DNA from: Zhengitettix transpicula
Lineage: Eukaryota; Arthropoda; Insecta; Orthoptera; Tetrigidae
Assembly: GCA_037074705.1 (NCBI GenBank)
Contig: CM073591.1
Span: 63,242,897 to 63,306,896 of the forward strand
DNA: 64,000 nt
Direction: 5' to 3'
The notes under the pieces were generated by a model. That model was not told the origin of the DNA. It ran no database searches and saw only the letters and a list, made by a program, of their open reading frames with translations. The translations under genes were made by a program, and so were the position numbers. Positions within the stretch are counted from its first letter, which is position 1. The number at the start of each line of letters is the position of its first letter. Below, one piece after another: positions 34,954 to 47,995 of this stretch.

Positions 34954-35008
34954 ATGGCATCGAAACGCGTCGTTTGCCTCCTGGCAGTTATCCTGGTGGT
35001 TTTATCTG
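34954..35008 (+). CDS. Cys-rich peptide exon 1 (signal peptide)
   Basis: ATG sits directly after the acceptor TTTCGCAG. 18 codons plus one base follow, ending in the donor TCTG|GTGAGT at 35009. The hydrophobic core is VVCLLAVILVVLS. Confidence 0.8.
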
Positions 35009-38000
35009 GTGAGTAAATTTCACTGCACTCAATTTTTAACGGACGGTAAGATACTGCTGCAAATTTATTTCCCATATAAACTATAAACATATCTCCAAGA
35101 CTGTTTATTAATTTTGAAATGCAACAAAATAGTTTTTTGGAATATCTTCTAGTCAATGTAACAAGGTTTGAACCCTTCTCTACGTTCCTTAAAAACCTAC
35201 GATTCAGAAAGCGAATAGCTTTCAAGTTGTGAAATTTTAATTCGTATAAATGTTAGACGTTTCGTTCATAATATTGTCGAATAATGTACGAACATTTAAT
35301 ATTTCAATAGAACTCATTTTTTAAAAGTAAATGAAATTGATTTGATGTAAGTTTATATTTGTTACTTGTCTATTATATTTTTCCTGCACATACTTATAAT
35401 TTTGTGACGGAATTTATCATTTCCAACATGACTGAACACATTGGAGAATACCCAAATTAATTATTAGAAGATTGGTTCAAACGCGAGTTGAGCCTGGAAA
35501 ACGAGACGTACATTTTTAATCAAAATTTATTTAACATTTAACGGAGATTATTTCCGAATAATAGAACTATAAATAATAAATGGTACAATTAAATAATTTT
35601 TAAGTTTACTGCAGTGGTACCGCGGTTTAATTTAACGTATATGGGAAAATTGAAATTTCATAACATAATTACAATATTACAAATTTACTATAGTAAAAGA
35701 CATTTAACAGAAGCCCAAACTTTCTATTTGATCATTCTCTATGTCACGGTTTAATGCTGTGAGTATAACCTAACTTAATGTCTATGAGCAGTCAGATATG
35801 AAGTCTTTGATTACTTTAACCGGATCATCCCCCCTGAAGGCTTTCTTCTGTCATCCCTGCTACAGGTTGTCCATTTACAGCTTACTGGTGATGCAGCGAC
35901 GTCAACGGTGAGGAAGGTCTCAGTGTTGGTTACCACGTGGTACGACTCGTACCCACGTCTCTAGGATCCAAATGATCATTGTCGTAATCAGTCGTTAGGA
36001 GAAGGAGGCTTAGTGCCTCATGCAGGTTTTGTAGTGAGATGAAAGTCCCACACTAACCCAAAGACCTTGGAGTTCTACTCTAGGGTACTGAGCTGACGGC
36101 AACTAAAGCCGAGGAGGGTAGTAGAGTGATCGCTATAACCTCCCTGAGAAACCAGCAGCCAAAAAATTGTTATCCTGCCTGGCCGCAGTGCTAAATTACA
36201 ATTCTGTAAGGACAAAGTGTAGTAAATGAAGAATGACGTATAATATATGTAACTAAATAATATACAGATATATAATATAATCCTTGCGAAGCGGGTACGG
36301 TATATGCAATGGCAAAAAAGTACTGACGGAAAGTTAATAAAAAAAACAGACGTTAAATAATTAGTGTGAACTTCTAAATATTCAGTCTGAGATCTAAATA
36401 AAAATCCACCTATAAATAATAATATCCGTGCACGGAGCTTGTACCTTACTACATTCAAAATCACTGATGAGAGAAGTCCATACACATGCGTTTTGTACGT
36501 CAGGACCTTGCATGCTATTTGGCAAATAATTCATTTTATCTTGACCATTTTACGAGGCTAAGATGGACACACACAGTTGGGGGTAGATTATCATCCGACA
36601 AAAACAAGTTTTTTTTTAGGATAACAGGCTACATGAGGGTAATCCACATGGTGGCAACTCCCCTTTAATAGCATAGGAAGGGATTTGAAAGGGGGGATGC
36701 GGAAGGGTAGAGGAAGGTAGTCAAAGGTTAACTAGGGCTCCCGGACTATAGTTTAAGGATCCTACCCGGCAATTCGCATAAAGTGATGCAGCGAAAACCC
36801 TAGAAAAACCTGCATCAGGTAGGTTGGGCATTTGGTACTTGTCCCACGCCCTTCCGATGGCGGGAGAGGGGTTTGCTGTGGGGACACAGCATTCCCTTCT
36901 CCGTGCCTCGATCACTTTAGGAGGTAGCTGGCCGACTGTTCCCTGGGAACAGCGAACAACTCTTAACGTATGCCCAAGGTCTGTGAACCCGGAACATACA
37001 CCTCTCAAAACAGGCCGTGGTGCCTTAGTTCAAAAACGGAGGGAGGAAAAGTCATCCCCAAAGGTAGCCCCTTCCGTCCCTTCTACAAAGTTCTGCCTAC
37101 GAGAGAACATCCCTCGCAGGATCTGCCTGCGAGAGAATAGGCCTCGCAGACCTCTCAGCGATAAGTTGTTCTTGATTTTTTTTTTAGGGCAACAGGCTAC
37201 ATGAGGGTAATCAACTTTGGGCAACTCCCCTTTAATAGCATAGGAAGGGATCTGAAAGGGGGGATGCGTAAGGGTAGAGGAAGGTAGCCAAGGGTTAACT
37301 AGGGCCCCGGGGCTATATTTTAAGGATCCTACCTGGCATTCGCCTAAAGAAATGCAGGGAAAACCCTAGAAAAACCTGCATCAGGTAGGTCGGGCATTGG
37401 GTACTTGTCCCACGCCCTTCCGATAGCGGGAGAGGAGTTTGCTGTGGGGACGCAGCATTCTCTTCTCCGTGCCTCGACCAGTCATGAAAGTTCTTTTGAC
37501 ATTTATTTGTACTCGTTCAAATTTTTGCTGCAACCGTAAACTGCTATCTGGCCATTGCTTTTGGTATCCAGTCGGAAAAGCTCGTTATCTGATCTTTGCG
37601 GAAAATAACTAATTCCGTTATAACCGTCATTCTCAAAGAGAGAATTACCCTTTCTGACACACGCAGATTAATGCAAAAGAAAAATAAATCATTTCGTTCG
37701 GTCGTGTAAGTACGGCCGGCTAATTATCAGAGCACATTATCGGAGTAAATAAACTTATTGCTAATCTCGCAAGCAGAGTAGCTTTCATCCGCTGGTTGTT
37801 TCCCCCACCTATCGGGGATCGAGGTGAAGCTGACTTTCTGGTGCCGACAAGAAGGATTTTTGACCTGTGAACGGATGAGAACTATTGTCTGGTATCATCG
37901 AGATGGGCGTGAAATACCACGACACATATTTGCAAATCAATCTTAGTGCCATGCAGGCTCTGTAGCGTCTATTTGCCATACTCCATTACCGTACTGTTGT

Positions 38001-41000
38001 TGAAGATCTTTAACACATCTACTATTCGTATAAAGTACTGTATGTAAGTAAATGATGCATTGTCCGAATTTTTAACGGTAGGATTTATGAAATTTAGAAA
38101 AAATTTATATACTGAAAATAAGTTCTAATGTAGAAAGGTATGAGAATATTGGCTTAGGTTGATAAATACAAAGTATACAAAACAAGCAGATTTTCTAGAC
38201 TGTCAACAGTAGTGTAGAACAAAAGAGCTGCTTATTTGTAACCTACTTGTAAACTAAATAATGCCCAAACTTCTGTAAAGCTCAACCATGGTAAATTTCT
38301 AGTCGCGATATAAATTCGTGTTGTTAGTTCAGGTCCAGCCTTGACAGATCTATCAAATGTGAAGTTGGATAATATTTTGAAACAATAATGTTCTCCGGAA
38401 TTGTAAAAATAAGCTTAAAAGAAATAAAGAGATTATCAGATTATAATATATTAGAATTTTATTATTGACATTATATATATATAAATGATTTATTGGTTAA
38501 TATCCAGTTTTAAAAACTCATCTTTTTTGTTTCAGTGACATTCCAGAAAACCGAGGCATTGTGTGATGGTTGTCCTTGCAAGAGTAAGTTTGGGTCGTCT
38601 TGGGATGTCCTGTAACGTTTGTAAACAAAAAATTACGAATAGAGTAGATGATAAAAAATGAAGTTGGTATCTTTTTAATAAGTACGAGAATATCTTCTTC
38701 ACCAGCCATATTTTAGAATAGTTTCAGTTGAGAGGGATATTATTGCGTAATTGCTTCATTGACGATGTATCGGAGTTATACTACAGGAAGTCTCTGGACA
38801 ATCAGGTTCCCACAGTTTTTGGCATGGATTTTTCGACACATTTTACCACGGAGACCGGAGAAGACGTCACAGTTTTATCATTTTTCTATTCAAAAATACC
38901 ATTTTAATGAGGGATAAATTATCTTTTTAAAAAAATGAATTAAAACGCAAGTAGTGATACAGTTACAATTATAATCTTCATTTTCGTGTGTAACGAGTGC
39001 ACTCCTCATCAATTAAAAGTGCCATCGCTCCGCTGTTTTTATTGTCTGACAAGACATTCTTTTTACATAGTTATCTGTACGTGATGTAGACGAATTCCAA
39101 TCTGAAAATTATTTATTGTGCCGTTTCGTAATTTAGCGTAAAGGACTGTACATTTTGTTATTATCTGTTAAATCTATGCAGTATATATAATCATAAAAAA
39201 TTCGGCTAGCCTCAGGTTCGAAGAATTGAAACGAAAATAAGTGTGTTACATGCACCTGATACATATTTGCACTGGAACATATTTCAGAATTCAGTTTCCC
39301 ATTAATATACTTACACTCGATCTTTTTATAGCCATCTTCAATACTCCTCTGTTCTGGCTACTTAACTTCGTATTCCGTCACTCTTTTTCTCACTTCTATG
39401 CCTTTATATATTTTGGTGCATGTGACCATGTAACATTGACTACATATCACAGATAGTCCACAGGCATTTCAACAACTAGGCCTATATGAGTTTCCCTAAT
39501 TTCATGATTTACGATCTGTGTGTATAATTTATTTAATTAAAAGAATAGATTACTTTATGTATAAGACTTAGAAGCGATTAATTTTAGTTTATCTCAAAGT
39601 TTCATGCAATATGATACAGGATCCAAAACCAATATCATATAAATTCCTGAATGTATCGGTTGAATTCGTCCGCTTTTCACATGAAACCGATTAGTATTTA
39701 ATAAAGAATGCAGTCTTTCTTCGGCTTCTAACAGAGTGAAAGATTGTATATGCGACGTTTCGATGACGTCATTTTTAACCTACATAATTATTTCTAAACT
39801 ACACAATTATTAAGGCAAACATTGTGTAGTTTACAAAATGTCTTGCTCCAATTGTAATTCCTGCTGACTAGGAAAAACAAAACCTTCCCTTAATACCCGT
39901 ATCAAGGAACGTATGTCTAATATCAAACTTCCCATCGATCAACAATCTGTAGTCTCCAAACGATTCTATTCGAAACGTGCTGTTGATTGGCGAAAACTAA
40001 GATTTTAGACATTGACTCTAGGTACAATTCCACACTCATATCAGAGATGCTTCACATTATATCAAACATCACAGCGGTTAATGTATGAAACCCGACAATT
40101 GCTACGATCTCTTATTATTACGCTAACCCTTCTGATTTCCCATTGTCGTTGCGTTCTCTTCGTTTTTGAGTTTTGTCAAGTGCCAGTGCAGTTTGTCGCT
40201 CTATGCTCTTCTTAGCACCTGAAGAAAGGCACAAGGATCCCAGAAACGTTGTGTGGTATTCATATTATCACTTGTTTTGTCCGTATTTGGCTATCTTTCT
40301 TATTATTATTTTTCAATCAGACGTAAATTTTTCATTATTATTTATTTTAAATTATTTTTCGTTGTAAGCCGTGGGAATGTTTGTAATGACACCAGACCTC
40401 CGCCAGAGAATTTGCTCGCTCTTCAGAAAAAAACTCGGCTTCCGTCCTCTATAGTAACTTTCATCTTACATCATTTTATTTGTCATAGATATACAGCCTG
40501 AAATTGGTCACCTGAACTACCAAAGTTTTCCTTTGTTCCAAATGTTCTCATGTGTGTGTGTGTGTGTGAATTCCAGCAGAGAGAACTGTATTGTATATGA
40601 AACAAGATAAGTACATACAATAATCTAGGCTTTCAATTTTCCTTATCACCGCTTCATTGTTTTGCTTTTAAATTTTGTACAAAGATTGACAACAGGGTGG
40701 ATTGACAAATTCCAATGGAGCCTGGGTCTCCAAAAAATTAATTAAAAATTTAAACGCCAACAACAAAGCACTAGTAATCAGTTAAGTCTTGGTTATAAAA
40801 TAACCCGCAAGTTCGAAGTTCTGGTCTAAATTGAGGTGGATACCGTGATTTAGGGGCCCGTGAATCCTGTCAATTGGCCTGCATATTTTTGACAAAGATC
40901 TCACGTTCATGTGCCTGTTGCAGGTAACAGCGATTGTGACGACAGCCTGGAGTGCAGAAACAACAACTGCTACACACCATGCCATTCAGTGTGTCCAGCT

Positions 41001-41054
41001 GATGGACCCTGCCACGTCAAAAATCACAAAGTCGTGTCCTGCTCCTCTAACTAA
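34954..41054 (+). CDS. Secreted ten-cysteine peptide, three coding exons
   Basis: 77 residues encoded by exons 34954-35008, 38536-38583 and 40924-41054. All introns are GT/AG and both splits are phase 1. Residues 1-26 form a signal peptide: MASKR, then the hydrophobic VVCLLAVILVVLSV, then a polar TFQKTEA. The predicted mature form has cysteines at 28, 31, 33, 39, 45, 50, 54, 58, 64 and 74, spaced C-x2-C-x1-C-x5-C-x5-C-x4-C-x3-C-x3-C-x5-C-x9-C, enough for five disulphides. The central NSDCDDSLECRNNNC resembles the C-x(5)-C-x(4)-C core of EB-like and other small disulphide-rich modules. I cannot name the family. Function could be antimicrobial, inhibitory, signalling or structural. A promoter, leader exon and polyadenylation signal frame the gene. 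Confidence 0.75.
36609..37070 (-). mobile_element. Poly(A)-tailed retroposon, copy G
   Basis: Near full length. T run at 36609-36617 on the plus strand, and the 5' end extends to about 37100 into a CTACGAGAGAAC segment also found beside copy I. Minus-strand frame 37008-36721 shares the conserved peptide with copies B and E. Confidence 0.88.
37176..37482 (-). mobile_element. Poly(A)-tailed retroposon, copy H (5'-truncated)
   Basis: T run at 37176-37185. Homology stops at CGTGCCTCGACCAGT (37482), so the element's 5' part is missing. It lies about 110 bp from copy G in the same orientation. Confidence 0.9.
38536..38583 (+). CDS. Cys-rich peptide exon 2
   Basis: Acceptor TTTTTTGTTTCAG, donor A|GTAAGT at 38584, 48 nt. 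It finishes the signal peptide (TFQKTEA) and supplies the first three mature cysteines (LCDGCPCK). Confidence 0.8.
38584..40923. other. Intron 2 (within the coding region) of the Cys-rich peptide gene
   Basis: About 2.3 kb with one dispersed repeat copy (39995-40320) and a short GT run at 40552-40569. Otherwise A+T-rich and featureless. Confidence 0.6.
39995..40320 (+). repeat. Dispersed repeat, longer copy
   Basis: It begins AAGATTTTAGACATTGACTC, continues through CATATCAGAGATGCTTCACA, GTTGCGTT, TTTGAGTTTTGTCAAGTG and CCCAGAAACGTTGTGTGGTA, and ends TTTGGCTATCTTTCTTATTA. Block order matches 42365-42670, and its 3' half matches the arms of the 19.6-kb fold-back. Confidence 0.75.
40924..41054 (+). 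CDS. Cys-rich peptide exon 3
   Basis: Acceptor CTGTTGCAG (AG at 40922-40923). 42 codons run from the split Ser to TAA at 41052-41054. It contains seven of the ten mature cysteines: NSDCDDSLECRNNNC, then YTPCHSVCPADGPC, then the final VVSCSSN. Confidence 0.88.
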
Positions 41055-41102
41055 CTTGTTAAGCAATTAGTCAAGTGCTCTGAGCAATGTACTCTAAACT
41101 AA

Positions 41103-41108
41103 AATAAA
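41103..41108 (+). terminator. AATAAA polyadenylation signal of the Cys-rich peptide gene
   Basis: Canonical AATAAA about 50 bp downstream of the stop codon. Confidence 0.7.
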
Positions 41109-42364
41109 ACCACAAAGATTGAAGTCACATTGTATTCATAGTTATTCATTTTAAAAACTGTAGAAACACAAATATCATCAGTCATTATTCTAACATTCTG
41201 CAAGTGTATTAAGATGGTTTTTTTTTTATGATAAATATTTTGACTCCCTCAAACTGAAACCTGCTACAGGATAAATCAGGCATTCACTTCCAAAACTCAG
41301 AATGACTAACAGTTGCATAAAGTGATACTTAGAAACAGTATTGTTTCTATTGAAAGCTGCAATGGAAATAATGGCAGATTAATTATTACAGCACACAATG
41401 CAAATTAGCTTTTTTGATAATAAAATTGTTTAATCTTCCTTCATGCTGCAGCTATTAAATACTTTTCAATACAGCAGCTTCATATACCTATATATTATCT
41501 TCTAATAAATAAAATTGAATGTATATTCCACATATTGTGTTAAATGTGTACAGAAATTTCAACCAAACGTTCTACACATCATGATCTAGTAAGTGTTAAG
41601 GTATGGAGTGTGGGTGAAACTTAAAAATAGTGCAAAAAAGACAAGCATCAGTGTCAAATAAACATTTTTTCGGGTTCATATACGTTTGTAGTTCCACTCT
41701 TTCCAATTTTAACCCTGAACAGCATGGGAGGGTAATACTCCTATGGGGGAGGTGGAAAGAGGGGCCAAAAAATAATTTGATAATGACAGAGGATGGAGTC
41801 GAATCCAATCTTAGACAGAGTTGAATAATGGCATTCACCATGCAGGTTAAGTTCAATTCCATCGGCTTGGGAAGGAAAATTGTCAAAAATGGCCTATACT
41901 GGTGTTAAATATGAGAGTTTGGAGTTGTTGAAATGATCGATGACAAAATGCTCATTAAATTAAATGTTCAGCCCATCAGTGTGCACCATAAATATTTCAA
42001 GCAACTATCTTCTCATATTTCATAATACAAATGCATACATCATATCACTAAAAAAAATTGAAAATGTTGTCCATTAAGTCTTTCAGATTATAACCTAATT
42101 CTTTGAATTTATCAAGAACAATGAGAACTTTGTGGAAATAAAAGAATAGTCATACAATGAATTGCAAAGTATGGTTGGATAACCTATTAGTACACCAGTA
42201 TACCAGTGATTTATACCAACAATTTTTTTTCTGTGACATATTATGGAATAAATAGAGTTTATAATGCTGCAAAATAAATAGTAAATATTTTGCATTAATT
42301 GGTAAACAACAATCAATAATAGTCTTCAAACATATAAATTCAATACATTCAAATGATTGAAAAA

Positions 42365-42670
42365 ATGCTAAGATTTTAGATGTTGATACCAGAATTATAT
42401 CATAAATGCTTCATATTAAGTCTAATAATAACCAAACATACTATGAAACTCAACTATGGCTATATCTTAATGTTACACTAACCCCTCTTGGTTTATCAAT
42501 TGTTGTTGCGTTTAACTTCATTTTTAGCTTTGCTTTTGAGTTCATCTTGTTTGTGTGGTGCATTGTTTTTGTTTTTGAATCACCTGACAAAAGCAATGAG
42601 GATGGCAGAAACATTGTGAAGTATTTACTTTATTTGTGAACCTTGTCTGTTATTTGGCTATTTATTTATC
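42365..42670 (+). repeat. Dispersed repeat (40.2-kb family)
   Basis: AAGATTTTAGATGTTGATAC, GAAACTCAACTATGGC, TTGTTGTTGCGTTTAAC, GAATCACCTGACAAAAGCAA and GTCTGTTATTTGGCTATTTA follow the same order as 39995-40320. Confidence 0.7.
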
Positions 42671-42747
42671 TAATTAATATACAAACAGAATTTATTAAAA
42701 TTAAATGAGTAAATAAAGTGTTGAAATGAAAATATGTCTGTTTTAAA

Positions 42748-42960
42748 ATATAATGATTGGAAAAATAGCCGCATGACATACAAAATGAATTGACAATATG
42801 AATACCATACAACGTTTCTAGAAACTTTGTGCATTTCGTCAGGTGATTCGAAACCTGGAATAATCATCATCTGAGGAAAGAGAAAACACACGAGCCAGAA
42901 ACATTGTGTGGTATTTATAACATAACTTCATTTTGTCTATTATTTATCTATTTCATCTAA
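42748..42960. repeat. Dispersed repeat pair, partly inverted
   Basis: The left half reads AATAGCCgCATGACATACAA, then AACGTTTCTAGAAAC, then GTCAGGTGATTCGAAAC, which is the family on the minus strand. The right half reads CCAGAAACATTGTGTGGTAT, then TTTTGTCTATTATTTATCT, the plus strand. The two form a loose fold-back similar to 19557-19834. Confidence 0.55.
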
Positions 42961-45934
42961 TTATTAAATAAAGTGTCATTTACTCATTTCATCATAATTA
43001 AATGTCTGTATTTATAGAAAATTTAACTATATGTCACTGAAACACGATAATTCTTTATGAGCAGATTGTTTGCAATAAACAAATTTTCAGGTTGGTATCA
43101 AATACCATAGAAAATATTTTTAAAAATCATAGCCTAATATTATAGCAAATAACAACTGAGTTATGATTGATCCTCAGATATTTACTCTTCATTTTATCAA
43201 TACAAATACAATAAAGTAATATATTCAATGCTCCCTATCAAAGTACATTTTAACTTATAGAAAGTGGCATTATACAAAACAGCAGGTCGTAAAAAATCAT
43301 CTAATGTTTCTGAGATCCTGAATGAACAAATATGACAATCGAATAGAGTATAAAAATAGCAGGTAAAATATATTGAGTAAAAATTTAGGTGAAGACTGGT
43401 AGGAAAACAGTGATGGTAGTATTACAGTGTTCAGTACATTGAATAAGCCCTCATTTTATACCAAAAAGGAACAGGAAATCATTAACACAGCATTCTCCTT
43501 ACATTGAACAGAAATGAGATAACTTTGGTTGGGCCATAAAAATCATATACACACATGTAGCATCTCAAGAAACTAATCTAATTATTTATTTATCACTTAC
43601 TGTCATTTGGTAGAGAGTTCTCTTTAAGTGAAAACATTATCATAAAAATCTTAGCCTACAATTAAAGCAGTCTTTGGTGAAGAAATGTTTTTACAATTCC
43701 TCATGTACATAATTGTACCTACAAATGAGAAGAAATAGACCACTTGTTACTAATATCTTTTCTTGTGCTTTTTGGTGTTTCTAAGGGGTGGATTGGAGCT
43801 TATCAAGTAGAATTTAAAACATTTGCCAATACACAGTAAATTCTTTTTATCACAGTCCTCAGATCTTTTGTAACAAATATGGTTGAAACAGTATAACAAT
43901 AAAAACAAACTTTTTCATAGTCAGATTAAAAAAGCAACTCAACAGATCAGTAAAATTAAAGGCATTTAGATTCCAATCAACCCCATGAATCATTATAAAG
44001 CATTTCATTTACATGCATGTATATGCACATTTGTACCATATATACAATATGTAAATGTGTTTGGTAAACAGATAAAAATTTAGAATATAATATTGTTCCT
44101 ATGGTCAGTTTCACTCATTATTTACCTTAAGTTGTACAGAAATTCACTGAACATGTAAATAAACATCAATTGATTAACACTTCCCCTAATCATTGATAAA
44201 TATTTGTTCTAAATTTCCTTAATGTTCATTAGCATCATTATAGCTTAATAAATTGAACCAATTTGGGTATTTCCTATTTTCCAACATCAATGCAATAAAG
44301 TGCCCAATTTGTACATGGTCTATCACAATATGTACATATAAATAGACTTGAGAGTTAATGAGATAACATTCTGTACAATTTGCACACTTTTACAAAACAT
44401 TCTAATCACAACTTGAGGCATGAGATTTGAAAATATGATTTAAGCAAACATTATTATTATTTTATAACAAGTGCAACAAAGTTTAATCTTTTTGGTAACT
44501 CTGAAAATACCAACATATCATTATTACAGATTTTCTTAAAACAGTTTATTTGTACATACCAATTTTGTTTTATATAGAAAATATACCTTTGTTAATGAGT
44601 TTTTTAATACAGCCTCTTCTATTTTAAGTCTTTTAACACAAGAGGGTAAAATATTGTTAAAAGTTTTAGATTTCATTTATTAAATTTGGACATTTCACTA
44701 CTATCTTTATGATGGAGGAATCCCAAGAATGCATTGTATCATGATCAATTAAACTTTACAAATACAAATAATTTGTGATTTCACAGTTTTTGTAATTTTT
44801 AATGTGTATTATAATATATTTAGAATAAATCATATTTTAACCAAAAGTGCATCAAGCTTCATTGAATAAACTATGTTTTGACATGTCTGTTTTTTGACAA
44901 ACATTAAATATTATTTTCACTCTATAGCCGTAAGTTATAGTGACATTCTCTTTTGCAGGAGAGAAACTTACAACAGAGAAAAACATATAAACAGTAAAGA
45001 ACATGCTTTTTACATCAAAGAAAATTAATGAAGTATTGTATTATTTATGGGTTTGGTTAAACAAGATCAAATTCTAATAAAATGCCGTGAAAATACTTCA
45101 CCACCATTTGCACATATTAATTTATATATCTTTTTGGAATTGAATAATCCTTTATTAAATTTTTAATGACACAATGAAAAAAATTGGATAAATAATTTTT
45201 GTCTCATACAGATAGAGAAAACTGAGATTAGAGTATTAACTTTAAGAACACAATTTACACATAAAAACCAGAATTAAAGAAACTTTCATTTATTTAACAG
45301 CCATCTTTTGAAATAAAAGACTTTCCTTATTCCAAAGACTAATCCTCATTCGCATATCATAAGCAAAAAAAATCTCATTTAAGAATGCAGAATAATGTTT
45401 GATCTCTATTTATAACCCAGTTAAATGATATAAATGAGTAACTTTTAAAGCTTTTATTATGCAGCCAAACTATGTTATATATATATAACTTTCTTCTTAG
45501 ATTCAACTCAGCTCTGAAAATTTAGTCAAAACTGTTGCTTGCTTATAGCAGATATTTTCATATACACGAAAAAAAAAATTTCACATATATATAGTTTACC
45601 TATTACATGTTGTTCTTAAATACATAAAATTAATTAAAATATAATAAAAATTCTGAAACAAAAATATATTCAATTTAGAAAGAAGCAATTGTACAAAATT
45701 CAACAATTAAATGAACACAATTATTCAGGCAAACAATTTTACACACTCATTGTACAAAGATTTACAAGAGAAATATAACATTTTTGCATTTTTATATGAA
45801 TAGAAAAAACTAATGATTAAGAGGCTAACAGAGTTTCATTGAAATTCCTCCATCTTATCAAACTTGATTACTAGTCTGTAATCACAATGTAACATGTTCC
45901 CCACCAATTTCTTCAATGAATAGGATCACTAAAC

Positions 45935-46049
45935 CTATCTTTTAATATCTGACAAGTGTCCTTTTTTATTGTGTGCTGGAGTACATTGTCTTGAATTGCG
46001 AGGAGTCACTGGTAATGTAGATTCACTCAACCATGGTAATGAAAATTCA
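45935..46049 (-). CDS. msl-1: msl-1 last exon
   Basis: Acceptor TTTCAACAG on the minus strand (AG at 46051-46050). The first base completes a Ser codon, then EFSLPWLSES, corresponding to the FELPWL end of the vertebrate PEHE domain. 38 residues, stop TAG at 45937-45935, with a short basic tail. Confidence 0.85.
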
Positions 46050-47930
46050 CTGTTGAAATTGAAACAAAGATATTAAACATAAATCAGAATCAAATAATTT
46101 TAAGTTCTCTTGTAAAATATTCAATCCAATACTAGTGATCTGGACAATGGAAGTACATTTCTCTTTTGTTATTGGCATTATTAACATTAATATATTCACA
46201 AGGTTTTGTTTTGACAGTATACTTAATTGATAAATTATCAATAATAACTACACAATCCACAACATTTACTGAATATTATAGACACATAGCTGAAAACTTC
46301 TGAATAGTTGATAAAATAGAATTGAAAATTTGGTAAACACAAAAATTACAATTTATTTAAAATAATTAAATATTATATTAAACTGAATTTTAATTATATA
46401 AACATGCTTCCACTATAATATAAACAAGATATACAATCTATAACAAAACTTTGCAATTTTGAGCAAAAAGATACAATTATCACTAGTAATGATAAATTTT
46501 GAAGAATAAAACTAATATAAACATATTAAAATAGATAAAATAACATCTTTCCAAAGGAAAATCTATGTCTTTTGTAAAGATTAATCTCAACAATATATAC
46601 CTTAGACTAAATTTAGTAATTGGAGCTCCAAACGCAGATACAGGAAGCTCATTTGTAACTTCCAGAAAAAGCATGTCATCCACATGAGGAAATAAGGAAC
46701 TTACGGGTTCCTCATTACCAAAATTGTTACTTTTGCTGCTAGTACTCCTTCTTCGGCCTCCTCGTCCAGTTCTACAAGTTGTCTCACGTTGTCTGAGTTT
46801 CTCAACGTGGCGCTGTTCACGAATTCTTTGCACATCCCACCTGAATAAATAAATATTAATACTCAGGCTCAAAATAATATAGTAATTAAACTGTATTTTG
46901 GAAGTTTTTAACATAAATGAAATATTAAAATATGTCAAAGCAAACTTCACAAGCAAATAATCACATCTGATAATTTGTAGGTTATAAACAATAGGATATT
47001 AATAGTAAATACACAAATAAAGTAGAAAATACATGAATTTAGACACATTTATTTTCAGACACGTTAGCCCATAGCACAGAATTGTATCAAATATTAAAAA
47101 CAAATACAGATATGATTCTAACTAAACAATTTAAGGATTATTTGTTAAGAAAGAGAAACAAAATATTGATGTTAATATCACACCAAGAAAATGACATTAA
47201 TTTACTCAGAGTAGAGTATCTTCGTGACTTTTATCTTTACTTATCACAGTTGATGAAATATTGTAATTTCTGCAAGTTTTTTCCACCAGTGTTACTAATT
47301 AATCTTGTTTAAAATTATTTTCTTGTAAATATGCCAAACACTAACACACCCAACAAGAAAAAACAAATACCTTTACACACCACCTGCTTCTCACACTTGG
47401 AAAACAATTACAAAATTCAGTCATATAATACATCCTTGCACATTTGCATAATTCATTAAAAAAACTCTATCCCAAATAAATTAGAGCAATGAAATTTATA
47501 GTCATGAAAAGACCATTTTAAACATACAAAGTGTAATCATTTAAACACATAACTGATGAGGTCTCCACTAAAGTACAGTTACATATACTAATATTAGTTG
47601 AGACATTTGAAATATAAGATTTATAAACCACTCCATAGCTGATTGACTCGACTTTTTTAAACCAGTTCACCTAGAGAAAGATTACCTGGCTTCTTCCAAT
47701 TTCAATGCTAATCTGCATGAGAACTTTTTGACTATACAGTTTTCCATTTTTTAAAAAACAAATACACCAATCTCATGTCTGGGACAATAAATGCTATTTC
47801 ACAATATCATTTAAATTTTGGTGATTTTCAAACAAATTACCTGGGGTCCATTTCCTTGTGAATTATATAATGAATCATGGGTATCATAGATAACACTGTG
47901 CAACGCCAGTAGTAAAAGGCAAGAATACTG

Positions 47931-47995
<65 letters not shown>

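Larger units (their letters stand above)
35009..38535. other. Intron 1 (within the coding region) of the Cys-rich peptide gene
   Basis: About 3.5 kb. It contains two retroposon copies (G, H). G+C-richer patches at about 35830-36190 and 37770-37980 look like old retroelement pieces (for example GAGGGTAGTAGAGTGATCGC), but I cannot classify them. The rest is A+T-rich. Confidence 0.6.
41160..45934. other. CpG-poor, A+T-rich region downstream of msl-1
   Basis: No gene recognised. The first part holds dispersed repeats (42365-42960). CpG dinucleotides are nearly absent and none occurs from 43342 to 44928. The right part probably includes the msl-1 3' UTR: a minus-strand AATAAA lies at 45458-45453, which would give a UTR of about 0.5 kb, but other signals are possible. 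Confidence 0.6.
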
